Below are positions 48,196 to 58,740 of a stretch of DNA of 64,000 nt, piece by piece. The stretch comes from Diphasiastrum complanatum (lineage: Eukaryota > Streptophyta > Lycopodiopsida > Lycopodiales > Lycopodiaceae). Positions within the stretch are counted from its first letter, which is position 1. Every line of letters begins with the position of its first letter. The position numbers and the translations under genes were made by a program. The notes under the pieces were generated by a model that saw only the letters and a program-made list of their open reading frames with translations, ran no database searches and was not told the origin of the DNA. The stretch spans positions 21,320-85,319 of the forward strand of contig MU832137.1 of the NCBI GenBank assembly GCA_029204225.1. The letters are read 5' to 3'.

Positions 48196-48928
48196 CAGAG
48201 AGCTCCCGGGGGACACTCAGTGGTCAAAGAAGTATTTCGGGGCCAATTTGGGATATGACTCATGAAAGTAACAGGGAACTATATTATTAATATAGTTTAA
48301 TCAGTGTTCACACTCTTTTTTCTTCAAGTCGCTTGAACTCATATTTTACCTGATTTTTAGATTTTTGGCTCTCTCCTTTTCTCTTTCAAGGTCATATTTT
48401 AGCTGAATTTTAAACTTTTGTCTTTCTACTTGTTTCAATATCAATCATAAATTTTAAAACCAGTCCATTGCTTGTAGGATTGCCTATCTGTGTAAACACT
48501 TGACGTGTCTGAATTGGTTGTAAGCAAACGTAAGAATCCTGAATCCCGATGTACAAAATATTAATGAAACATAGAACGACTTAATGTGCACCTACTCGTA
48601 TGATGATCTACAAAGAATACATATTTCGAGCATATAAATCAGCTCCCTGGCAGGTCGAACTTTGGAACCAAGAGACGTACGAGATAGATATTGTCAGTGC
48701 CGTAAGGATTATCATAAGCCAAAATTTAGATGGAGAAAGTGGGGTCGATCAATCAGTTGCTCATGCGAAATATAAAAACTCCTTGTTTCCTTTCACCTGC
48801 TAGGTTTGTGTGGCAACGCGCGAGTCACGACTGCCCACTGTAAAATCAGTTTTTAAACTTTTACAAAGGAAATGGTGAAGCCTCACAGAACGTAATCTGT
48901 GGGGCAAAAATTTAATTTTTTTTTATAG
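48196..48928. other. Unassigned DNA
   Basis: Nothing is recognisable beyond AT-rich sequence and one short frame (48600-48803). Confidence 0.4.
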
Positions 48929-49008
48929 GCACCTTCCGGACACCGGAAGGTGCACGTAAATTTTTTTTCGGTTTTTTACATGCACCTTCCACCCGGAAGG
49001 TGCGTGTA
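48929..49008. repeat. Two foldback palindromes of one core
   Basis: GCACCTTCCGG at 48929-48939 pairs perfectly with 48943-48953 across three bases. A second stem at 48978-49008 (tacatgcaccttcc with ggaaggtgcgtgta, one mismatch) uses the same core. Runs of T and A lie between and around. A related word, acatgcacctta, occurs at 48052. Confidence 0.9.
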
Positions 49009-49029
49009 AAAAAAATTTACGTAAAAAAA

Positions 49030-50580
49030 AAAGACAAAAAAAAAAAATGTAAAAACGGAATTCACATCCTAACTAGGATAGACGATGTGGTTAACAATGA
49101 TGTATCTCGGCGAAATGGGTCTAGTTTAAATTTATTGATGCATATGAGAAATGTTAATGTGGAAAATGAACAGTGCAATCCATCTCAAGCGAATGCTATC
49201 ACCGACAGTCACCGTAGATTTTCTCAAATGGCAAGACAATCCAAGGAGACAACAAGTGCATCTTCTACAACGTTGCTTTCTAATGCTTCTAGACAACATG
49301 ATTCAAATTTTTCTATGTTTGATGTCGATGAAGACGACAAGATAGGTAATTGGAATGAAATGTTAAAAGAATCTGTATCAAGAGTTGGTCAATCACACGA
49401 GCAAAGTTTTGAAAGTCCAATGCAACATGATCCAAGTTTTGAATCTTTTGGAGCTTCTCGAAATTGCAAAAGAAAACATGTGTTTGCATTCGTCACTATG
49501 AAGAACACAGAACAAAGAATGTGAAGACTTGAGACTAAGTGTATGGAGAAAGCGAGGATCGGATAAACATAAGTACCTTTTACAAATGTTCAGGTGTTTT
49601 TTGAAGGCACGAGATAATTTGAACCTTGCGTGCAATATGTGGGAAGAATCCAATTTAAGACGTAAACCCGTAGTTTCAGATAAAACCATATGTTCAAAGG
49701 CATTTCAAGATCTATTGGGAGTTTTCCATGGAATGTTTTGGCAGATAATCTCAGAGGCACACAACAATATTGTCTAAAAATTTCATGGAAACACAGGTAC
49801 ATTAAAACAACGCACACATTCAAGACGGGGAATTGCTATTATGCATGGAATTTTGGAAAAGCATGCTCTACCCCAACCGCATCTTCAACATAAATCAAAA
49901 GATGGAGTAGTTCCTTGTGAACATCATCTCCCTGTTGGCATGTCTAAAGGTGATGTCTTCAATTCCATCAACAAAGAACTTCCACAATCTCCAGAAATAT
50001 ATTGTATTGGTTGTGCAGACACGAGTTTCAACATGTCAAGACTCCAACAAAACAAAGAATGTCCAAATGCAAGATTTGTGATGAGCTAAAAAATGTGATC
50101 GAAACTGATATTAAGGTGCAAAATTGCCATATTGCAAGGAGAAATTGTCGCTTATTGCATGTTTTCGACTCGAGAAAGCTATACACATACAAGAAAGAAG
50201 AATCAAGATCACATCTAGAGCAATCGTTGTGCCTTATTATTGATGGCATGGATCAAAATACAACAACATTGTCCCATTTCAAAAAAACTCCTCCAAGATT
50301 GGAGGGTAACCATTTTTTTGAAAATGCATGTTTGTGGAGTGCTAGTTCACGGATTCAAATTGCTCTGTGATGTGTGGATAGACACCTTGCATCTGCATGA
50401 TAGAAATCAGGTGGTCACATCCATTATGCGAGCAATACGAAAGGTGCAACTTGCATGCGGCAATCTCCCTCCCATCTTACTTATTCAAGTTGACAACTGT
50501 TGGAGGGAAAAATAAAAATAGGTTTATCTTTGGTCTTTGTTCTATGCTTGTGGCACATAACATATTTCAGATTGTTTAGA
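49030..50580 (+). pseudogene. DUF7869-type transposase-like protein, degenerate
   Basis: A Ser/Asn-rich N-terminus (49072-49524) leads to a broken body. Visible pieces are GCADTSFNMSRLQQNKECPN or, in the other frame, EFQHVKTPTKQRMSKCKICD, then HLEQSLCLIIDGMDQNTTTL (first acidic motif), RLEGNHFFENACLWSA, and LPPILLIQVDNCWREK, followed by NKNRFIFG (second acidic motif). The pair LIIDGMDQ and LPP.L..Q.DN..RENKN marks the DUF7869 family, widespread as transposase-like proteins in plants and animals. At least four frame changes occur, and the end of the core is missing at the junction near 50600. No inverted repeats were found around it. Confidence 0.7.
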
Positions 50581-50659
50581 GGTCTTGTTTAACTTATAGT
50601 AAAAAAGTCTTTATGGACAAGAAAACATGCATCTTATTATTTACCATGTTGATTGTCTA

Positions 50660-51240
50660 GTTCGGTCTGAAGTTTGGACACAAGCTGTTGGTATTGTTGA
50701 GCTACTTGCTCTATTTTTTTTTGCTGGCCTATCAACTGGTGGACCACTGCTTAGCTCTCATTCCTCTCTTTTTCCTGCTCTCATTTCAACTACGTGTCCT
50801 GATTATTCAAGGCTTGTAGTGTTTGCCCTGCCACCAATTGGCCTCGAGATTGCTCAGTAGCTCTTTCATTGAGCATCTGGTGAAGTTGCCACTGGAGGCC
50901 GGATAAGGCAGTCCAACAGCCCAGAGCCTGAGAGTCCCGGCTGGCCGAAGGTGGCAAAGTTATGATGGGTGGTGGGAGAGGTTTGGTGACAAAGATGGTG
51001 GTGATGGGTGGAACAGCGGTGGTGGAGATGGTGGTGAGAACATGAGTGACAATGGAAGTAGTTAGAGCTGCAATGGTGGAAACAACGATGGGTGAATGGG
51101 AGAGCCGCTTTGGCTCTACCCATTTCGTCAAGTAGTCAGTAGATACAATGATATAGCGAGCTTGGGAGCCACGGACAGCTGGACAAATAGGGCCATCATA
51201 GTCAATGTGATAGCTCTTTGTGGGCTCTGATATCACTCTG
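50660..51240 (-). pseudogene. Gypsy integrase piece joined to a low-complexity gag-like region
   Basis: On the minus strand, YHIDYDGPICPAVRGSQARY and IIVSTDYLTKWVEPK are the start of a Gypsy integrase core. After EPK the frame changes to Thr/Pro/Ile-rich sequence (TTSIVTHVLTTISTTAVPPI) and then ALSGLQWQLHQMLNERATEQ, which resembles the coiled start of a gag. The two parts are open together for 148 codons, so this is either a fusion made by template switching or a mosaic inside the element's leader. Confidence 0.6.
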
Positions 51241-51268
51241 TGGGATCAGACGAATTGTGAATTTATCA

Positions 51269-51280
51269 GCTCTGATACCA
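51269..51280 (-). other. Primer-binding site, minus strand
   Basis: Minus-strand TGGTATCAGAGC, preceded by a likely LTR that lies above it (about 51288-51900). Confidence 0.75.
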
Positions 51281-51287
51281 CTTTGGT

Positions 51288-51900
<613 letters not shown>

Positions 51901-51953
51901 AAAAAAGAATCAACCTAGTGGGAGGACTACAGAATCCAGATTTTAACATTATG

Positions 51954-52110
51954 AGATATCGGATCAACGTGCAGGATGTTATAATTAAATCTACAACGGA
52001 GACATGCGCATGTGAGACCGATATCCAAAATATATTGTTTGAATATCGGATCAGTGCACACATTATGAAAAGAAATCAAACAATAACTACAAGGGCGCGT
52101 CGAACCGATA
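51954..52110. repeat. Left subterminal cluster of CGATAT motifs, copy 2
   Basis: atatcggatcaacgtg (51956), gagaccgatatcc (52014), aatatcggatcagtgca (52043) and gcgcgtcgaaccgatatt (52095) occur within 160 bases in both orientations. They are variants of the motif seen upstream of the H3-like gene. Confidence 0.6.
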
Positions 52111-53078
52111 TTGATAAATTTTTACCTCTGCATCAACAATTTTTAGCTTCATATATGCTTTTGCATTTGGTACTAGAAAGAGTTCCAGTATTTTCTGGAT
52201 ATGGCTCCTGGCAATTTTGTGTATGTGTGTAATAGAGTTCATCTTTAAACAAACTGGACACACACCCTCATCATTGACGTATAAGGACAACACACATAAG
52301 CTCCAATGATCACTACAATCAGAAAACAATAAATTTATGAGAATCAATGTGAAATCAAAATTCATATGAAAATTTCAAAAAAAAAAATCTGAAAAAAAGA
52401 CACTTACTTTGTTATGTATGACATCACAAGAATTGGAGTCCCCAAACTGACGTATTGGAGCATATCATCGTGCAGACTTTTGAAATCAGGGAAATAAAAT
52501 GTAGCCATGAATTGAAGGGGAAACAATGCTACATCTATAAACAATGGGGTCTGGAGAAACTCCATCTAGTATTGAATGGCCCCACCTCCTACATTGTCAC
52601 CTAACATTTTATCCCTACTTTCTAATTCACCTGTATCTAAAGCTTTAAGATACGTGTTTAACAATTGGTCATAATGTACATATTGAGGAGTATTTACAAA
52701 GGCAAGTGCAAGGGGTGACGGAAGTAATACAGATAAACCAGAAAAAGAATTGTCATTCAAAATTGATTCTACCTTTACATTAACAAAGTCATTTAAATCA
52801 TTTCCTAGAACAAGAGGAGGGGAACTAAAATTTATGGGGGTAGGAGGAGGAGATTTATTAGGAGAGAGATTTAGCAGGAGAAGGTAAAGATGGAGTTTTG
52901 GGAGGAGAAGAAGGAGACTTAGGAGGAAAATTGGGAGGAGAATGCCTAGAAGAAAGAATCTCATCCAGAGGAGATGGCTTGGAAATATCCCTCATTTTAT
53001 TTGGAGGGTCAAGAGACCTCCTCTTCTTTGAAACACTCCCGCTCTGACAAGCCGGGATGGTTGAGATTGCTTTCATTT
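52110..53078 (-). pseudogene. Gene C copy 2, Pro-rich linker and Ulp1-like (C48) peptidase
   Basis: Minus strand. A Ser/Pro/Lys-rich first part (SVSKKRRSLDPPNKMRDISK, PPKSPSSPPKTPSLPSPAKS) is followed, after a frameshift near 52860, by LNDFVNVKVESILND and YVHYDQLLNTYLKALDTGEL. Then a single TAG (52567), FLQTPLFIDVALFPLQFMAT, FKSLHDDMLQYVSLGTPILV and a 95-base intron (52313-52407). NDHWSLCVLSLYVND follows, then CLKMNS and SHIQKILELFLVPNAKAY. DHWSL gives the catalytic His; MNS sits where Ulp1 has its Asp, here Asn. The Cys block is not visible. It starts at 53076, where ATGA overlaps the stop of the H3-like frame, so one frameshift would fuse the two. Confidence 0.65.
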
Positions 53079-53544
53079 TCTCCTCTCTAAATATTGTTTT
53101 GGAGGAGAGGAGGGAGTAGGTCTAAAGTATTCTACATATTTGTCATATGTGTCCCGAAGCCTGAACACAATGTTGAAATCCTTAGGCATGATGGTCACCC
53201 TCTTGGCATGGACAACTGCAACAACAGTATTTGAAAAAAATTTCACCTGAAAATCCTCATATGTAGTGTGCAATGCCTCAATTATCATTATCATCCATCT
53301 CACATGTGCAAATAGACTTCTTGTAACGTCTCTGATGGATCCCTATATGTGAGCTTTTGAAATCAGAAGATTATTTGTCTTCTATAGCTTCCGAATATCT
53401 TTGAGCCTTGGTGGGTCTCTTCTTCTCCCCCTTGGCCTAGGAGGAGGTGGTGGTGGACGAGATGGTGGTGGCGGATTTCCCTGACACGCTCCTGAGATTG
53501 GTATTCCACCAGGGTGGCGGTGCTGTTTGCTTGGTCCGCACCAT
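53079..53544 (-). pseudogene. Histone H3-like gene carried by the transposon
   Basis: From the ATG at 53544 the frame reads MVRTKQT, the H3 tail start with Lys4 kept. A one-base shift leads to RHPGG (H3: RKSTGG) and a proline-rich tail (PPPPSRPPPPPPRPRGRRR). The fold follows: PRLKDIRKL (alpha-N), NNLLISKAHI, SIRDVTRSLFAHVR (alpha-1), EALHTTYEDFQVKFFSNTVV (alpha-2), then VHAKRVTIMPKDFNIVFRLR (loop 2 and alpha-3) with HAKRVTIMPKD identical to H3. A short acidic/Pro tail ends at a TGA at about 53078. Lys9- and Lys27-type sites are lost. Two stops (after IRKL and AHI) and the frameshift break it. No intron is seen, as in replication-type H3 genes. It would act in chromatin if expressed. A stray host H3 copy is the alternative, but it fits between the transposon's motif cluster and gene C on the same strand. 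Confidence 0.75.
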
Positions 53545-53551
53545 TAATGTC

Positions 53552-54545
53552 CAATATCAGAGCAGCGCGCGATGAAGGAAAACCCAAGATCAGAAGTCAG
53601 GTCAAGCGCATCGAACCGATACCTGAGCTCAACCAAACTGATAGCTATTAGCGGATGGACGCGCGCGAGTAATAGCGGATCGTAGGAAGTTTGTTTCGAG
53701 CGCGCTGAATCGAAATCGCATGGATTTAGAGAACTGCAAGAACTTTAAACAAAAAAAATTCAGCGTCGTCCATCAGTATATATAGAGAAAATCCAAAATG
53801 ATTGCAAACGTGGTGGGTTGGATGTCCGAGGTTCGAATTACGATGATAATTACTCCGAGGCTTGTCAATCAAATCAAACTAAATATCCATCTATCATCAA
53901 AATGATTAGCCGATATTGAATAAACCAGAACTAACTTAAACTAAAATATGGTCACATCTACAAAAATATGGTCACATCTACAATTTATTGCTGAAATTGA
54001 CAAGGTTAAGTTATAAATATCTGACCTTTTTTATATCCAATCATTATGATTTTCGAAAATTCCAAAAGCCAGTATTTCACCCGATAGCTAATCGACGCGC
54101 ATATACAGCATGTGAAAACCAGAGGTGCTATTTTCGCGCGCTGAACTGATATTGGACGGAATATGAATGATCAGAACTTGACTCGATAGATTCTGCGTAA
54201 CTTTTAACAGTATGAAGAGTCTACCAAATCTCACTTTGATTGGTGGATAAATATAGGTTGTGTTTCTCAATTCGTTATTTGACAAATGTATGGCTATGAT
54301 CAACAAGAATTGGCTATAAATATGGACACCACTTGCCATATTTCGATTCTGTGATCTTTTATTTTGAACTCACTAGTCTTTTGTTTTCTTTCTATCTTGC
54401 GATATCGAATCGATGCACGCCTTCCCAAACAGTGTATGGTAGGATTCATTCAGGCGCGCTAGATTGATATCAGCCAATTTTGAAGTGTGCTCGCGACAAA
54501 TTTTAATCTTGTCCTAACAATATCGGATCAACGTGTGCACTCTTG
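53552..54545. promoter_or_regulatory. Divergent promoter region with repeated GCGCG...CGATAT motif
   Basis: Between the start of the H3-like gene (-) and gene A (+), 1 kb holds at least nine related words. Minus-strand cgcgcgctgctctgatattg (53552-53575) and plus-strand cgcgcgctgaactgatattg (near 54133) agree at 18 of 20 bases. Others are gcgcatcgaaccgatac (53606), gagcgcgctgaatcgaaatc (53698), tcgacgcgcatat (54090), gatatcgaatcgatgcacgc (54402), ggcgcgctagattgatatca (54453) and aatatcggatcaacgtgtgc (54521). They occur in both orientations and one sits just before each gene start. Such clusters are usual for transposase or regulator binding. No other part of the window has this GC-rich motif outside copy 2. 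Confidence 0.6.
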
Positions 54546-54559
54546 TTCATTCCTCGAAT

Positions 54560-56021
54560 ATGGCTAGTTCCTCCATGTCTTCAGATAACAAACTTCTGAA
54601 TTTTTTTAATGCCAGTGACATTCCATCTGAGAAATTAGAGTATTTTGCTAGTATTTTTTTTGCTCCCTTCGATATCAATAAACTAGTTTATGAGAATCAT
54701 TATAATTTAATATCTTATCTTGATTATTTTTCTCAGTTTATTAGTACTCCTGTTTTGGATATAGATAGTTTTTGTTTCGTTCATTTTTAGGGCCTTGTGC
54801 ATTCCCAACCATCCTCTAAGTATAAACACAATAGAAAATACTCTAACCTGCATGACCATTTCAAAAGTAATATATATTGTGATATCCACAAAAGAATATG
54901 TGGCCTTCTTATCAAAGGAGTGGCAATTGTCTTTTACATATATGCTGAAATTCTAGATGATGAGTCTGTTGAATCTTCAACTGTTCCATTGATCGAAGCA
55001 TCTGCACCTGCTCCAGTTGATGTAGATGATTCAGATACTGATATAGGGGTTGAGACTGAAGCATCTATGATTTCAGATTATCAAAAAACTCTCCCTCGTT
55101 CTATAATCCTCTCTGATTCTCTTCCATCTGCATCTCCTGTTAATCAATTAACTCTACTCGATGTTCGCTTATATTTTATAAATAATGAAAGTTATATTTC
55201 ATTTAATGATATAGAAGATGTTTTGAATTTGAGAGAAGATGAAATCCTCTCAATTTTTGCTCAAAATTTATTTGAGGTTTTTTTACACTCATATGATGAC
55301 CTTGAAAGTGAGATAGATTATGATAAAGATGGCAATTGGAAATCTGGCAATGAGGCCTTGGAGGCCATGATTGAAAAATCTAAAGCCTATGAAAAAACTT
55401 TGCCTACAGAGGAGGAATTTTTGGAATTCCCAAAAAAAATATCCCCCAAGGCCTAGATATATCTCCTCTAGAAATGTAGAGGCCATTGGAGGACATGACA
55501 TTAGCAGAGCAAACGTCATTGATTACGATGATTATGATTTGGTACGTAGATATTATATTGGTATTGATATTGTTCAGTTTTCTTATTGAGTTTGCAGTGT
55601 TATGTATAATTCTAAATTTATTTATTTTTCTCGTTTACAGGATGCTATTGAAATAGATGCCTTTGGTATGAGACATGGAGGCGTCTGTGGTGTATCAGCC
55701 GAGAGAAAAGATGTGTCTCTATCTCATTATTTGAAACACTTTCAAAATAATGAGATTTGTGTATATCATTCATCTTTTAATCCATATGCAACCACTGTCA
55801 TTATGGCCATCAAATCATTATCAGTTTGTTTAGGAGGCCATAAGTACGCAAGAGGAACATATAAAATAATTTTTGTGAAAAGAGATTTGGCTATTAAGAT
55901 ATTGGGTTATACTCCCAATGAGACTACAAAAAGATCATCTGCAATGGCCTTTTATTCGGGTTACATTGACATGAGCAAGAGAAAAAATTTAGAATTTACA
56001 AGGATCTCTCTTTTGTTATGA
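54560..56021 (+). pseudogene. Gene A copy 2, unknown transposon protein
   Basis: I chose the ATG at 54560 (MASSSMSSDNKLLNFF) because it fits plant context and follows the motif at 54521. The frame has one TAG at 54788, continues to about 55440, shifts at an A8 run, and ends exon 1 at 55541. A 99-base intron (55542-55640, gtacgt...tttacag, phase 0) leads to DAIEIDAFGMRHGG, LSHYLKHFQNNEICVYHS, IMAIKSLSVCLGGHKYARG and KIIFVKRDLAIKILGYT. The region LYFINNESYISFNDIEDVLN matches copy 1. The CxxC of copy 1 reads YCDIHKRIC. Function unknown; conservation of the second exon suggests it is the functional core. Confidence 0.6.
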
Positions 56022-56039
56022 ATTTGAATGTCTTTCGAA

Positions 56040-58690
56040 ATATCATAATACTTGGCGAGTTTTTAGCTTGATATCTAAATTGTGCTCTTCTATAAAACCA
56101 CTGAAAAAGTTGAACTAAATATTTATTTCTTGAATTGTGTCCTCCATGATTTGTTGCTCTATGAAATGCTCCCCTTGCTTGCCAATGAGATTTTTCCATG
56201 CCTTGTGATGACTAGATACTTAAGCTCCCATATTCCTTTGCAAAATAAGTTGCATGATGAAGAAGGATGTGCTACAAACAATAGTTTTGATTAGTTACAT
56301 CAGTAGAAAAATAATATAAGCTTGAATGAGAAAAGTACCAGATAATGATATAGATTAGCACCATGTAATGAGTAACGTTGTCTTTTCTCCAACAATCATG
56401 TACAGATTTTACAAATGTGGTGCAATGATTTTGCAAAGTTCTCATATCTTCTGATGATAGGTTTTCTTTCCTGATAACACCTATGAGTTTGTCTAAGTTG
56501 GTCCACACTTGTCCCTTTTCCACTCGATTACTTCCTTCTAGTGTTCGTGTGGCTTGAACACTTTCTCTCCAAATTTCTATGTGACACTTGATTCTTTGCA
56601 TGTGTGATTGGATAAGAATCTCCTTGTTTTAGCAATAATTGATGGCTTATTAGGAACGTTTCCTTTTTTCCCGGAGAGTATGTCACTTTTTTCAATCGTG
56701 ACATTCCTTTTATGTAGTCTCGCATTTGACAGAACTATTTCCAACCTCTTAATTACTGCTTTAGCCACAAACTCTGATTTATGATTCCATGCTAGTAGAA
56801 TATGCAGGTAAATCAACTTTTCAATAATACAAACCTCAGCATGCAATGTGCATATGTGAACATATTTTAATGGAATTGGCATAACACTTTTCATATTTGG
56901 ATCGTAGCTTCTCGTGTTGGGCCAGTGTTTGTTGATCGTCCCAAATTCATATTGTAGCGATCCTTCATGCAATAAAGACATAGATGCCTTGATGTTGCCC
57001 CATGAGAGACATTATACATACATTTTAATATTTTCAAATCCCCTGCAAGGTGCCATTGAATTTGAAAACTTCCATGGTTTTCGACTATAAATTTCTCACC
57101 CTCAAATGTCTCTTTGGCATAATTTGTTTTTGAAAATATCCATGAAAGTATTTTTATGGTCCTCTTTCAAGACCTGTAGAGAAACAAGTAATGCATGACA
57201 TATTAATAAAAACTGACAAGGTATGAATTATTAATAAAGATATTCTAAATGAAAATTGAAATGTATATCTGGAATGCCGCCAACCACCATATGTGAATTT
57301 CTGATTGAACACTAAATGTTCGATCATTTGTATCTGAAATTTTGTTCATCAAAGTGACACTCACTCGTTCCAACTTCTGACCCTTGATGATTTTAGATTC
57401 ATCCAATTTTATTACAATAATGATCTTTCCATTTACTTGATGTTCGTCTAGTTTATAGAATCAAATAATGTATTTTAGAACATTTTCAATATCAAGAAAA
57501 ATATTATTGCAATCATTGTAATTGAGCTCACCATATTCTGATATGTATAATTCAGTTATATGAAGTGGTTGGCCAACTACTTTGAACATTCCGTCATTAT
57601 AAAAATTTCTAGCTAATCTTACCCAATATGGATGTGGAAGATAAATTTTCTTCACCATCACTTGGGAAAGAGCTTCTTTAACTATTCTAAAAAATGTAGA
57701 ATAAGTATTTTTGCTAATTCCAGATACATTACATGCACCTTGTATCACATTCGTATCCAAGTATGATTGAACCTTAATCAAAACAGTATCTACAATTTCA
57801 TTTTTCATTTTTTCAAACCGAACATTTTTTTATCATTTTCTTTGTTGATTTTTTTGGGTAAAACATGACTTAAAGATGATCCAATGCATGAACGATCTGT
57901 TAAATAGTTTTTTGCCACCAAACATGATCTGCAGCAAACATATGAAACTCAAATTATGTTTAATAAATAAATAATCCATGTTATCAAGTGCAAATCAAAC
58001 TTGAATGACATACACAAATCAAATAAACAGTTTATATGACAACATACTTGAATGCTCGAATTTTTTTTTTCTGATTGCCGCTATGTGTAGATAAGTCATC
58101 AATATTCTTCATCGGTACTCTCTTTCTTTTTCTCTTCATCATTGCCTTTTTATAACTTTTATATCAACAACATATTTTAAACTCTCGGAAAGCAACTTTT
58201 CCATGGATTCTAACATTTCTTCGTTTGATCCCCGAAGAGTAGTGATAGTAGCATTCAACTCTGACATAGCATTCTTGAGTGCATTGTTTTCAACACTAGT
58301 GTGTTGCACATAATGAAGTAATTGTTGATTTGCACGTTGCAATTGTTGATTAGCAAACTGTAATTGTTGATTAAGACAAGATATGCTATGCATTCCAATA
58401 TCACGCAACCTTTGACAATATCCAAGAAATCCGCTATTTCCTTCACATACATATCTGAGAAGATGAGTTACGGACTTAAAATCTGGACACAAATTGGTAG
58501 CTGGATCATTAGGATAAATTGATCCATCCACCCACAAATCTATATCCATATGATTATTCATTCTCAATTCTCTGACTATTGTAGCAGTATTCTCTACAAC
58601 TTTCGCATTTTCCTTAATAATTGGAGTGCATTCCATCGGAAGAGCAACATGCAAAAGGAAAATTGCCATTGTCAAAGCTACAATCATGTA
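56040..58690 (-). pseudogene. Gene B copy 2, DDE transposase-like protein
   Basis: On the minus strand from the ATG at 58687: LTMAIFLLHVALPM, DIDLWVDGSIYPNDPATN, SVTHLLRYVCEGNSGFLGYC, and a coiled coil with Gln/Asn-rich heptads (LNQQLQFANQQLQRANQQLL). Then IQGACNVSGISKNTYSTFF, GKIIIVIKLDESKIIKGQKL (first Asp), ERVSVTLMN and IWWLAAFQ. An intron (57174-57268) follows, whose donor now reads AT instead of GT. The GD and CxxC block is frameshifted (AGDLKILKCMYNVSHGAT can be traced, to CLYCM). Then RRFLSNHTCKES, a late ITHYM and, in the last exon, GMEKSHWQARGAFHRATNHG and QLFQWFYRR. The same motifs in copy 1 make the assignment firmer. It would cut and join transposon ends in the nucleus; this copy cannot. 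Confidence 0.65.
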
Positions 58691-58740
58691 AATGAATCAA
58701 ACTATAGTAAATCAATATGAATAGATCTAGCATTCCTTAC

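Larger units (their letters stand above)
51954..58740. mobile_element. Multi-gene DNA transposon, copy 2 (unnamed family)
   Basis: It contains an H3-like gene and gene C (-), gene A (+) and gene B (-), in the same arrangement as copy 1. The protein similarity of A and B to copy 1 is clear but low (roughly a third to a half identical over the best stretches), while the DNA is barely alignable, so the copies are old or belong to different lineages of one family. The left limit is set at the first ATATCGGATCAACGTG motif (51954). The right limit is just past the gene B start. No terminal inverted repeat was found, so both ends are estimates. Confidence 0.55.

Noticed and set aside
53363-53587. 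His/Gln-rich 74-codon frame upstream of the H3-like fold
   Set aside because: It is the wrong register of the H3-like tail; the Pro/Arg-rich register joins the fold.
57174-57268. A minor-class AT-AC intron in gene B copy 2
   Set aside because: The acceptor is AG and copy 1 has GT-AG at the same place, so a donor mutation is simpler.
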